Positions 9,023 through 16,289 of a stretch of DNA of 64,000 bases are shown in pieces. The notes under the pieces were generated by a model. The model did no database searches, had not been told where the DNA came from, and saw only the letters and a list, made by a program, of their open reading frames with translations. Position 1 is the stretch's first letter, and each line of letters starts with the position of its first letter. The DNA is from Bordetella genomosp. 13 (GTDB lineage Bacteria; Pseudomonadota; Gammaproteobacteria; Burkholderiales; Burkholderiaceae_B), in contig NZ_VEHL01000011.1 in the NCBI RefSeq assembly GCF_007679965.1, positions 1 through 64,000 of the forward strand, given 5' to 3'. The position numbers and the translations under genes are program-made.

Positions 9023-11257
9023 TCAGCGCCGATCCGCCCCCGTCACGCCCTGCACCGCCACCAGCGCATCCAGCGCCCGGTTCAGCACCTCCCCGTCCCG
9101 CACTTCGACCGTGAAGATCATGTGCGCCAACGACTGGCGGCTCTGGGTGTTCACGCCCACCACGTTCAGGCGCAGTCGGGCGAAGACTTCGGAAAGGTCG
9201 CGCAACAGCCCCGGGCGGTCGTGCGCGCGCACGCTGATGTCCACCGGATAGACCGTGTCGTGGGTCTGGCCCCAGGCCACGTCGATCACGCGCTCGGGCT
9301 CGCGCGCGGCCAGGGCCAGGTAGCTGGGGCAGTCGGCGCGATGGATCGAGACGCCACGGCCGCGCGTGACGAAGCCGGCAATCGTGTCGGGCGGGGCGGG
9401 CCGGCAGCAGCGCGCCAGCTGGGTCATCAGCGAACCCACGCCCACCACCAGCACGCCGCTCTTGCCGCCCGCCGTGACGCTGCCCGCGCCCGGTGCGTTG
9501 GCATGGCGCAGCGCATGCGGCTGCGGCTCCACGGCGGGGGCCGGCTGCTGGAACACCGCGTCGATCTGGCGCAGGCTGAACTCTTCCTTGGCGGCAGCCA
9601 CGTACAGGTCGTCGGCGCGCGCGAAGCCCAGCGTCTGCGCCAGCTGTTCGAGGTTGACCGCGGTCTTGCCCAGGCGCTGCAGTTCTTTCTCGACCAGCGC
9701 CTGGCCCTGGGTGATGCGCTGCTGCAGCTCGATGGCGTTGAACCACGCGCGCACCTTCGCGCGCGAGCGCGGCGCGGCCAGGTAGCCCAGCTGCGGATTG
9801 AGCCAGTCGCGCGATGGGCCGCCCGCCTTGGCGGAAATGATCTCGACCGTCTGCCCCGTGGCCAGCCGCGTGTGCAGCGGCACCATCTGGCCATCGACCC
9901 GCGCGCCGCGGCAGCGGTGGCCCAGGTCCGTGTGCAGGTGATAGGCGAAGTCGACCGCCGTGGCGCCCTCGGGCAGCTCGATCACGCGGGCCTGCGGCGT
10001 CAGCACGTAGATGCGGCCGTCGCCCGTCTGCGCCGTGTCGGGCGTGTCCTGGCCGTCCGCGGCCTCGACCTCGGTGTTCCAGGCCAGCAGCTGGCGCATC
10101 CACGACAGCTGGCGGTCGTAGTCGCTGGACGCGGCCACCTGGCCGCCGCGCGCGCCGGCCTCCTTGTAGCGCCAGTGCGCGGCCATGCCGTATTCGGCGA
10201 ACTGGTGCATCTCCCGCGTGCGGATCTGCACCTCGAAGGGGCGGCCGTCGTGGTCGCTGACCACCGTGTGCAGCGAGCGGTAGCCGTTGGGCTTGGGCCG
10301 GGAAATGTAGTCGTCGAAGGCCTCGGGCAAGGGCGTCCACATCTCGTGCACCAGGCCCAGCACGGCGTAGCAGGCGCGCACGTCGTCGACGATGACGCGC
10401 AGCGCGCGCAGGTCGAACAGTTGCGAGAAATCGAGCGTCTTCACGCGCATCTTGTTCCAGATGCTGTAGATGTGCTTGGGCCGGCCGCTCACCTCGGCCG
10501 CGATGCCTGCGGCCTTGAGCGCGCCGCGCAGGCGCTCGATGGCGCCGGCGATGAAGGCCTCGCGCTCGACGCGCTTTTCCTCGAGCAAGCGCGCGATTTC
10601 CTTGTAGCGCACGGGTTCGAGGAAACGGAACGCGAGGTCTTCCATCTCCCACTTCAATTGCCAGATGCCCAGCCGGTTGGCCAGCGGCGTGTACAGATCG
10701 AGCGTCTCGCGCGCGAAGGCCGGATCGCACGGCGCCTTGGTCTCGGCATGCCAGCGTAGGGTCTGCAGGCGCGAGGCCAGGCGCATCAGCACGATGCGCA
10801 GGTCGGCCGCCATGGCCAGCAGCATCTTGCGCTGCATCTCTTTCTGGCTGCCGCTGTCGGCCGAGGCATCGCTGGCCTGTCGCGCCACCGCGCCCAGCCG
10901 CAACAAGGCGCGGGCGCCGTGCACCAGGCGCGCCACCTCGGCGCCGAACTCGGCCGCCACGGGATCGTTGCGCGGCGCCGGCACGGGCGCCATCGGGTCG
11001 TGCGGCAACGACACCAGCAAGGCGGCGGCGCGCGTGGCGGCGTCGGTATGCAGGCTGGCCAGCAGGCGCGACACGCCGGCCGCGTGGCTGCGCAGCGGCT
11101 CGCCCGTCAGCGCCAGCTGGTCGTCGAAACGCGGCCCGGCCCAGGCGGCCGCCCGCTCGACCAGGCGCGCGCCGTCGTCGTCGAGCCCCTGCACGGCGGC
11201 CTGGCGCCAGACGGCGTCGAACGGACCGGGCGAAACAGGATCGGAAGGGACGGACAT
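9023..11257 (-). CDS. relA: RelA-type (p)ppGpp synthetase
   Basis: A 744-residue Rel/SpoT homologue with the RelA layout: a decayed HD region (residues 60-150, where the HDVVEDT motif is replaced by VSLPHDP), an intact synthetase domain (about 240-400, with GRPKHIYSIWNKM and PKPNGYRSLHT), a TGS domain near 430-495 (VLTPQARVIELPEGATA) and a C-terminal zinc-finger/ACT region with RCCRPAPPD. It should make (p)ppGpp from ATP and GTP on starved ribosomes and lack hydrolase activity. The ATG at 11257 gives the same length as E. coli RelA; upstream in-frame ATGs overlap the divergent mtfA start. Confidence 0.96.
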   Translation of the reverse strand: MSVPSDPVSPGPFDAVWRQAAVQGLDDDGARLVERAAAWAGPRFDDQLALTGEPLRSHAAGVSRLLASLHTDAATRAAALLVSLPHDPMAPVPAPRNDPVAAEFGAEVARLVHGARALLRLGAVARQASDASADSGSQKEMQRKMLLAMAADLRIVLMRLASRLQTLRWHAETKAPCDPAFARETLDLYTPLANRLGIWQLKWEMEDLAFRFLEPVRYKEIARLLEEKRVEREAFIAGAIERLRGALKAAGIAAEVSGRPKHIYSIWNKMRVKTLDFSQLFDLRALRVIVDDVRACYAVLGLVHEMWTPLPEAFDDYISRPKPNGYRSLHTVVSDHDGRPFEVQIRTREMHQFAEYGMAAHWRYKEAGARGGQVAASSDYDRQLSWMRQLLAWNTEVEAADGQDTPDTAQTGDGRIYVLTPQARVIELPEGATAVDFAYHLHTDLGHRCRGARVDGQMVPLHTRLATGQTVEIISAKAGGPSRDWLNPQLGYLAAPRSRAKVRAWFNAIELQQRITQGQALVEKELQRLGKTAVNLEQLAQTLGFARADDLYVAAAKEEFSLRQIDAVFQQPAPAVEPQPHALRHANAPGAGSVTAGGKSGVLVVGVGSLMTQLARCCRPAPPDTIAGFVTRGRGVSIHRADCPSYLALAAREPERVIDVAWGQTHDTVYPVDISVRAHDRPGLLRDLSEVFARLRLNVVGVNTQSRQSLAHMIFTVEVRDGEVLNRALDALVAVQGVTGADRR

Positions 11258-11333
11258 TGCGCGCAACGAGGACGGACCAGGGAGATTTTCTAACTCTACA
11301 CTAAGGGTCCGAAGCAACCCCAGGAATCCCATC

Positions 11334-12167
11334 ATGTTTCGATGGCTGCGCGGCCGTGGGGCCGCCGCCCCCGACGTGGCCCAGATGCAGGCCCGCATTC
11401 CCGACGACCTTTGGCTGCAGGTGCTGTCGGCCTATCCGTTCCTGGCGCCGCTGTCGGCGCCCGAGCGCGAGCAGTTGCGGGCGCGCTGCGCCTGGCTGCT
11501 GGCCAGCAAGAACATGAACGGCGCGCGCGGCCTGGAACCCACCGATTTCATGCGCCTGGCCATCGCCGCGCAGGCGGCGCTGCCCATCCTGCATCTGTCG
11601 CCCGCGCTGTACGAGGGCTGGGACGAGATCATCGTCTATCCCGAGGGCTTCGCCATCCCGCGCCGCCAGATGGACGAGGACGGCGTGGTGCACGAGTACA
11701 CGGAAGAAGCCGCGGGCGAAGCCTGGGACGGCGGGCCGATCGTGTTGTCCTGGAGCGATCCCGATCCCGAGGCCGGCGCCTTCAACGCGGTCATCCACGA
11801 ATTCGCCCACAAGCTGGACTTGCACTCGGGCGAGGCGGACGGCATGCCGTCGCTGGCGGCGCATGCGGACCTCAAGCCCCGCGTGTGGCGGCAGGTGCTG
11901 CAGGACAGCTACGAGCGCTACGTGGCCGCGCTGGAGGCCGTGGAGGCCGCCATCCCGCCCGACGTCGATCCCGAAGGCGAGGATGCAGACGTCTGGTATG
12001 CCAGCCTGCCGCTGGATCCGTACGCGGCTACCGACGAAGCCGAATTCTTCGCCGTCAGTTCCGAGCACTTCTTCATCGACCCACTGCCGCTGGCGCAGGC
12101 CCTGCCCGAATGGCATGCCCTGCTGCAGGCGTACTACCGCCAGGACACCCTGGCGCGGCTGGCGTGA
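11334..12167 (+). CDS. mtfA: MtfA-family zinc metallopeptidase (M90)
   Basis: The 277-residue cytoplasmic protein has the HExxH zinc motif as VIHEFAHKLD (about residues 150-159) and the MtfA pattern FRWLRGR at the N-terminus. In E. coli MtfA binds and inactivates the glucose repressor Mlc and has peptidase activity; no Mlc gene is visible here, so its partner is unknown. The ATG at 11334 is preceded by AGGAA. It diverges from relA, and its last codon overlaps the next gene, implying coupling. Confidence 0.92.
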   Translation: MFRWLRGRGAAAPDVAQMQARIPDDLWLQVLSAYPFLAPLSAPEREQLRARCAWLLASKNMNGARGLEPTDFMRLAIAAQAALPILHLSPALYEGWDEIIVYPEGFAIPRRQMDEDGVVHEYTEEAAGEAWDGGPIVLSWSDPDPEAGAFNAVIHEFAHKLDLHSGEADGMPSLAAHADLKPRVWRQVLQDSYERYVAALEAVEAAIPPDVDPEGEDADVWYASLPLDPYAATDEAEFFAVSSEHFFIDPLPLAQALPEWHALLQAYYRQDTLARLA

Positions 12168-12673
12168 AGACGCTGCTGATCGTCTGGCATTCGCGCACCG
12201 GCGCGGCGCGCGCCATGGCCGCGGCGCTGGAACGCGGGGCACGCCAGGCGGCCCGCGACCTGGAGTCCGCGCCGTTGCTGGCGGTGGTGTGTCGACGCGC
12301 CGGGCGCGCGCGGCCCGGGGACGTGCTGCATGCCGACGGCTACCTGTTCTGCGCGCCCGAGAACCTGGGCTCGCTCAGCGGCGAAATGAAGGAGTTCTTC
12401 GACCGCAGCTACTACGCCGCATTGGACCGCATCGCGGGGCGGCCCTACGGCCTGGCAATCAGCGCGGGCACGGACGGCGCCGGCGCCGCGCGCCAGGCCG
12501 AGCGCATCTGCACCGGCTGGCGCCTGCGCGCCGCGGCGCCGGCCCTGGTGGCGCGCAACGGCGCGCAGACACCCGAGGAGATACTGGCCGACAAGACCGT
12601 ACCGGCAACCGTCCTGGCGCAGTGCGAGGAACTGGGCGGCCTGCTGGCCGCCACGTTGCTGGCGGGCGTGTAG
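12164..12673 (+). CDS. flavodoxin-like / NAD(P)H-dependent oxidoreductase family protein
   Basis: The GTG start at 12164 overlaps the mtfA stop (GTGA). The 169-residue product begins MKTLLIVWHSRTGAARAMA, the phosphate loop of flavodoxins that binds FMN, and continues with DGYLFCAPENLGSLSGEMKEFFDR, resembling the flavin-contact loop of WrbA- and NADPH-dependent FMN reductase-like proteins. It is probably a cytoplasmic redox protein. No partner gene other than mtfA is suggested. The stop lies nine bases from the convergent ridA stop. Confidence 0.85.
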   Translation: MKTLLIVWHSRTGAARAMAAALERGARQAARDLESAPLLAVVCRRAGRARPGDVLHADGYLFCAPENLGSLSGEMKEFFDRSYYAALDRIAGRPYGLAISAGTDGAGAARQAERICTGWRLRAAAPALVARNGAQTPEEILADKTVPATVLAQCEELGGLLAATLLAGV

Positions 12674-12682
12674 GGCCCGAGA

Positions 12683-13036
12683 TCAGCCTATTGCCGCCGT
12701 GACGACGATCTCGACCTTGTAGTCGGGGTTGGCCAGGCGGGCTTCGACGGTGGCGCGGGGGGGCGAGTTGCCGTCTGCGACCCATGCGTCCCAGGCCTTG
12801 TTCATGCCGTCGAATTCCTTCATGTTCGTCACGAAGATCTGGGCCATGAGGATCTTGGTCTTGTCGGTGCCGGCCTCGGCCAGCAGGCGGTCGATCGTGG
12901 CCAACACCTGCGCCGTCTGGCCGGTGATGTCCAGCGTCGCGTCGTCGGGCACCTGGCCGGCCAGATAGGCCACGCCGTTGTACACGGCCATGTCGGACAG
13001 GCGCTTGGCGACGTTGAAACGCTTGATGCTGCTCAT
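12683..13036 (-). CDS. RidA-family reactive enamine/imine deaminase
   Basis: The 117-residue protein belongs to the YjgF/YER057c/UK114 family: MAVYNGVAYLAGQVPDD near residue 15, and the NSPPRATVEA segment near 90 holds the arginine that binds the substrate carboxylate in RidA. The trimeric enzymes hydrolyse 2-aminoacrylate and related enamines released by PLP enzymes. SPPRATVE, rather than the classical PARxxVE context, suggests one of the Rid subgroups instead of archetypal RidA. It follows pncB by 51 bases on the same strand and has a good GGGGAAG ribosome-binding site. Confidence 0.9.
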   Translation of the reverse strand: MSSIKRFNVAKRLSDMAVYNGVAYLAGQVPDDATLDITGQTAQVLATIDRLLAEAGTDKTKILMAQIFVTNMKEFDGMNKAWDAWVADGNSPPRATVEARLANPDYKVEIVVTAAIG

Positions 13037-13087
13037 GAAACTTCCCCTTGCTGGAAGAGAGTGGGCGGAAAAAGAAAGCGCCGCGCC

Positions 13088-14266
13088 TCACGCGGGCGGC
13101 AACTGGAACACCTGGCGCAGATAGGCCAGGTAGGCCGGATCGTCGCACATGGTCTTCTCGGGCGCGTCGGACACCTTGGCCACCGGCTGGCCGTTGCAGC
13201 GGACCATCTTCATGACGATCTGCAGCGGCTCGTGGCCCAGGTCGTTGGTCAGGTTGGTGCCGATGCCGAACGACACCTTGCAGCGGCCGGCGAAGCGGCG
13301 CGCCAGCTCGATGGCGCGCGGGAACGTCAGGCCGTCGGAAAACACCAGCGTCTTGGCGCGCGGATCGGTACGGTTGACGCGGTAGTGCTCGAGCATGCGC
13401 TCGCCCCACACGAAGGGATCGCCCGAATCGTGTCGCGCGCCGTCGAACAGCTTGCAGAAATACATATCGAAGTCGCGCAGGAACGCATCCATGCCGTACA
13501 CGTCGGATAGTGCGATGCCGAGGTCGCCGCGGTATTCCTTGGCCCACACCTCGAAGGCGAAGACCTGCGAATCGCGCAGCCGCGGCCCCAGTGCCTGGCA
13601 GGCCTGCAGATATTCGTGGCCCATGGTGCCCAGGGGCAGCACGCCGTGGCGCATGGCCAGCAGCACGTTGCTGGTGCCGGCGAAATGCGGGGCCATCTGC
13701 GTCTGCATGGTGGTCACGACTTCCTCGTGCCACAGCTTCGAATAGCGCCTGCGCGTGCCGTAGTCGGCCACGCGGAAGTCGGCCAGCGCGGGATCATCCA
13801 GCACCAGGTGCATCTTGGACTGCAGCCGCCGCCGCCCTTCTTCCCAGTCCGCGTCCTTGCTGGTGTTGCGGAAATAGACCTCGTTGACGATGGCCAGCAC
13901 CGGGATCTCGAACAGGATCGTGTGCAGCCACGGTCCCTTGACCGAGATGGATATCTCGCCCTCGTGCTCGGGGTCGGGACTGACGGTGATGCAGCGCTCG
14001 GGCAGGTGGAACAGGCCCAGGAAGTCGACGAAATCGCTCTTGATGAAGCGCAGGTTGCGCAGATATTCGAGCTCGGCCTCGGTGAAGCGCAGCTGGCACA
14101 GATGGCGGATTTCCGCGCGGATCTCTTCCAGGTATGGACGCAGGTCGATGCCGGCGGTGCGGCACTTGTAGCGGTATTCGACCTGGGCGGCGGGAAACTG
14201 ATGCAGCACGACCTGCATCATGCTGAATTTGTAGAGGTCGGTGTCGAGCAGCGAAGTGATTATCAT
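13088..14266 (-). CDS. pncB: nicotinate phosphoribosyltransferase
   Basis: The 392-residue enzyme converts nicotinate and PRPP to nicotinate mononucleotide for NAD salvage. It begins MIITSLLDTDLYKFSMMQ, typical of PncB, and keeps ADYGTRRRYS (about residue 170, the regulatory-histidine region), HDSGDPFVWGERM and VFSDGLTFPRA. The ATG at 14266 is chosen because family conservation starts there; the upstream ATG at 14293 adds nine unrelated residues. Upstream is a gene-free repeat field. Confidence 0.96.
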   Translation of the reverse strand: MIITSLLDTDLYKFSMMQVVLHQFPAAQVEYRYKCRTAGIDLRPYLEEIRAEIRHLCQLRFTEAELEYLRNLRFIKSDFVDFLGLFHLPERCITVSPDPEHEGEISISVKGPWLHTILFEIPVLAIVNEVYFRNTSKDADWEEGRRRLQSKMHLVLDDPALADFRVADYGTRRRYSKLWHEEVVTTMQTQMAPHFAGTSNVLLAMRHGVLPLGTMGHEYLQACQALGPRLRDSQVFAFEVWAKEYRGDLGIALSDVYGMDAFLRDFDMYFCKLFDGARHDSGDPFVWGERMLEHYRVNRTDPRAKTLVFSDGLTFPRAIELARRFAGRCKVSFGIGTNLTNDLGHEPLQIVMKMVRCNGQPVAKVSDAPEKTMCDDPAYLAYLRQVFQLPPA

Positions 14267-14358
14267 GATCGCGCGATTCGTTTCGGCAACCATACCACGG
14301 GGGGGGCTTTGCGAGGGCGGGGCCCTCGCGCTCCCTGGGGTTTCTTGGCATATCCCGG

Positions 14359-14403
14359 TTGGAGTTCTTGAGGGGTATCGTGGCTTGAGTTCTTCTGGCG
14401 CCG
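14359..14403. repeat. two-unit GTTCTTGAG-type repeat
   Basis: Two diverged units of about 23 bp share GAGTTCTT, one continuing as GAGGGGTATCG and the other as CTGGCGCC. They carry the core of the 8301-8406 array. The second unit is repeated almost exactly at 62603-62623. Confidence 0.7.
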
Positions 14404-14416
14404 CACGCTCGCCTGC

Positions 14417-14457
14417 GAAGTCCCGTCCTCGCGCTTTCGCGCTGCGGGCGGGACTTC
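14417..14457 (+). repeat. 41-bp dispersed palindrome, copy 3
   Basis: Starts GAAGTCCCGTCC, ends GGGCGGGACTTC, core GCGC-TTTC-GCGC. It matches copy 1 at all but one position and lies 14 bases after a GTTCTTGAG-type repeat, the same order as at 8301-8461. Confidence 0.9.
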
Positions 14458-14566
14458 TCCGGTGACCGCGCGGCTCGCAGCTGTGCGTAATGTCGCGTTG
14501 CTTTTCTCTCTCTTCCAGGCGGGATCATTTCCCTCCCCCCAAGAAAACCGTTGGCCATATATGTGT

Positions 14567-14657
14567 GATGTACGGCGCTTGGAATTTTGGGATGCGACGC
14601 TGAATTTGCTGATGCGGCGCCTGATATCTACTGTTGATGCGACGCCTGGAGTCGCAA
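14567..14657. repeat. degenerate 20-25 bp tandem array with GATGCGRCGC starts
   Basis: Units begin at 14567, 14591, 14611 and 14636, each with GATG followed by a CGGCGC or CGACGC-type motif and an AT-rich tail of variable length. The array is the most AT-rich piece of this region. Confidence 0.7.
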
Positions 14658-14712
14658 GTACAACGCCCTAGGGCGGTTTGATCGCGGAACCTGGGACGGC
14701 TTGAGCCGGCGG

Positions 14713-14771
14713 CATGGCTGCGAAGTCCCGCCCGCAGCGCGAAAGCGCGAGGACGGGACTTCGCAGCCATG
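14713..14771 (-). repeat. 41-bp dispersed palindrome, copy 4, in an extended hairpin
   Basis: The 41-bp element (14722-14762, inverted) is extended on both sides so that CATGGCTGCGAAGTCCCG (14713-14730) and its exact complement (14754-14771) make an 18-pair stem enclosing the GCGC-GAAA-GCGC inner hairpin. It is the most symmetrical copy of the four. Confidence 0.9.
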
Positions 14772-14788
14772 ACGCCGGCGCTCAAGAA

Positions 14789-14840
14789 CCCAGATCGACG
14801 CAACGAGAGAGCCCCAGATCGACCGAACGAGAGCCCCCAT
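14789..14840. repeat. 24-bp tandem array, about 2.3 copies
   Basis: Two units beginning CCCAGATCGAC start at 14789 and 14813, followed by a partial CCCATCGA unit. The array is preceded by GCGCTCAAGAACCC, the complement of the GGGTTCTTGAGCGC core seen elsewhere. Confidence 0.75.
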
Positions 14841-14997
14841 CGAAGCACCACGGCATCCCGCATCGATCTCTGTCAAGACCGCCCCATGCGTCCCCGCCCC
14901 AGGAAACGCCATGCCCCTCCCGGGGTTATGATCACGCCGCCCCGGCGCATTGGGTAAAATCGTTCCATTGACGCGCCGCCTGTCCGGAGTTTCCTGA

Positions 14998-15321
14998 ATG
15001 ACCCATGTAGTCACCGAAAACTGTATCAAGTGCAAATACACCGATTGCGTGGACGTTTGCCCGGTTGACTGTTTTCGCGAAGGGCCGAACTTCCTGGTGA
15101 TCGACCCCGACGAGTGCATCGACTGCGCCGTCTGCATCCCCGAGTGCCCGGCCAATGCCATCTATGCCGAAGAAGACGTGCCGCAGGACCAGATGAAGTT
15201 CATCGCCCTGAACGCCGAGCTGTCCGCCGATTTCCCCAGCATCAGCCGCGCCAAGAAGCCGCTAGCCGATGCCGACGAGTGGAACGGCAAGGAAGACAAG
15301 CTGCAATTCCTCGAGCGCTGA
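14998..15321 (+). CDS. fdxA: 7Fe-type ferredoxin FdxA
   Basis: The 107-residue protein opens MTHVVTENCIKCKYTDC and has two cysteine clusters: CIKCKYTDCVDVCPVDC (with the spacing of [3Fe-4S]/[4Fe-4S] ferredoxins) and CIDCAVCIPECP. The C-terminal 40 residues form the extension typical of the Azotobacter FdI/FdxA type. It acts as a low-potential cytoplasmic electron carrier. The ferredoxin-NADP reductase gene follows after 40 bases, so the two probably form one redox unit. Confidence 0.97.
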   Translation: MTHVVTENCIKCKYTDCVDVCPVDCFREGPNFLVIDPDECIDCAVCIPECPANAIYAEEDVPQDQMKFIALNAELSADFPSISRAKKPLADADEWNGKEDKLQFLER

Positions 15322-15361
15322 GGCGCGCCGGCGGCGCTTGCGCGCACCCGCCACATTGCCG

Positions 15362-16135
15362 ATGACCGACAGCAAGTACACCCGCCAGACCGTCACCCAG
15401 GTACGCACCTGGGTGCCCGGCAAGCTCTTCTCGGTGCGCGTCACGCGCGATCCGGCCTATACGTTCCAGCCTGGCCAGTTCGCGCGCGTGGGGCTGCCCG
15501 CCGACCCCACCGATGCGCATGCCGAACCCACCGTGTGGCGCGCCTATTCCATGGTGTCCGCGCCCAACGAGGACTGGCTCGAGTTCTACTCCATCGTGGT
15601 GCCCGAGGGCGAGTTCAGCCCGCGCATGGCGCAGCTGCGGCCCGGCGACGCGCTGTACGTCGACAGGACGGCGTTCGGCTTCCTCACGCTCGATCGCTTC
15701 CCCACCGGCGAGCACCTGTGGCTGCTGGCCACCGGCACCGGCCTGTCGGCCTTCCTGTCCATGCTGGACGATCCGGCCGTCTGGAAGCGCTTCGACCGCA
15801 TCGTGCTGGCGCACGGCGTGCGCACGGCCGAGGAACTGGCCTACCGCGACGAGATCGCCGCCTGGCAGGCCGCCGCGCCCGGCAAGCTCATCTACCTGCC
15901 CATCGCCACGCGCGAGACCCTGCCCGGCATGCCGCAGGCTCGCCTGACCACGCTGATCGCCGACGGCGGGCTGGAGCAGCTGGCCGGCCTGCCGCTTGAT
16001 CCGGCGCCCGCCCGCGTGATGCTGTGCGGCAACCCCGAGATGCTGGCCGATGCCCGCAAGCTGCTGGGCGAACGCGGCTTCGCGCCTGGCCGGCGCGGCA
16101 TTCCCGGCACGCTGGCAGTGGAAAACTACTGGTAG
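15362..16135 (+). CDS. fpr: ferredoxin--NADP+ reductase
   Basis: The 257-residue flavoprotein moves electrons between NADPH and ferredoxin. FAD contacts include RAYSMVSAPN (about residues 60-69), the NADP domain has ATGTGLSAFLSML near 128, and the protein ends VENYW, the aromatic C-terminus of the bacterial Fpr subclass. The ATG at 15362 is preferred; the in-frame start at 15269 would lie inside fdxA and is not conserved. It is co-oriented with and close to fdxA. Confidence 0.95.
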   Translation: MTDSKYTRQTVTQVRTWVPGKLFSVRVTRDPAYTFQPGQFARVGLPADPTDAHAEPTVWRAYSMVSAPNEDWLEFYSIVVPEGEFSPRMAQLRPGDALYVDRTAFGFLTLDRFPTGEHLWLLATGTGLSAFLSMLDDPAVWKRFDRIVLAHGVRTAEELAYRDEIAAWQAAAPGKLIYLPIATRETLPGMPQARLTTLIADGGLEQLAGLPLDPAPARVMLCGNPEMLADARKLLGERGFAPGRRGIPGTLAVENYW

Positions 16136-16230
16136 CGGCCCGCCGCCCCACCACGACTTAGCCCGCCTCGAAGCCCCTTTCCAGTCGTTTTTTTGCAACG
16201 CAGCAAGGAACCTCGACCACCCGTAACAGA

Positions 16231-16266
16231 CTGTTTGGAAATATGCTTATTTCCCTCAGCAAACAG
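16231..16266. promoter_or_regulatory. nested inverted repeat upstream of PHB depolymerase gene
   Basis: CTGTTTG (16231-16237) pairs with CAAACAG (16260-16266). Inside, GGAAATA (16237-16243) and TATTTCC (16248-16254) pair around a TGCT loop. The structure ends 23 bases before the depolymerase ATG, so it could be an operator or a 5'-UTR hairpin near the ribosome-binding site. Confidence 0.5.
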
Positions 16267-16289
16267 GCCTAGCAAGGGACACCGAATCG

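Larger units (their letters stand above)
14267..14997. other. gene-free repeat field between pncB and fdxA
   Basis: About 730 bases hold no supportable gene except the fdxA promoter region at the right end. They contain a two-unit GTTCTTGAG repeat, two copies of the 41-bp palindrome in opposite orientation, a pyrimidine-rich TTTCTCTCTC tract near 14500, an AT-richer degenerate GATGCGRCGC array and a 24-bp array. The composition and element types closely mirror 8206-9022. Confidence 0.8.

Noticed and set aside
9122..10759. 545-codon plus-strand frame
   Set aside because: It is antisense to relA, low-complexity (Arg/Ala/His-rich) and explained by the GC-rich codon bias of the real gene.
10665..11333. 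N-terminal extension of the mtfA frame
   Set aside because: It runs antisense through the relA 5' region; family conservation of MtfA starts at 11334, which has a ribosome-binding site.
14714..14971. 85-codon frame beginning MAAKSRPQRESARTG
   Set aside because: Its start is the 41-bp palindrome translated; similar peptides arise at other palindrome copies in both orientations.
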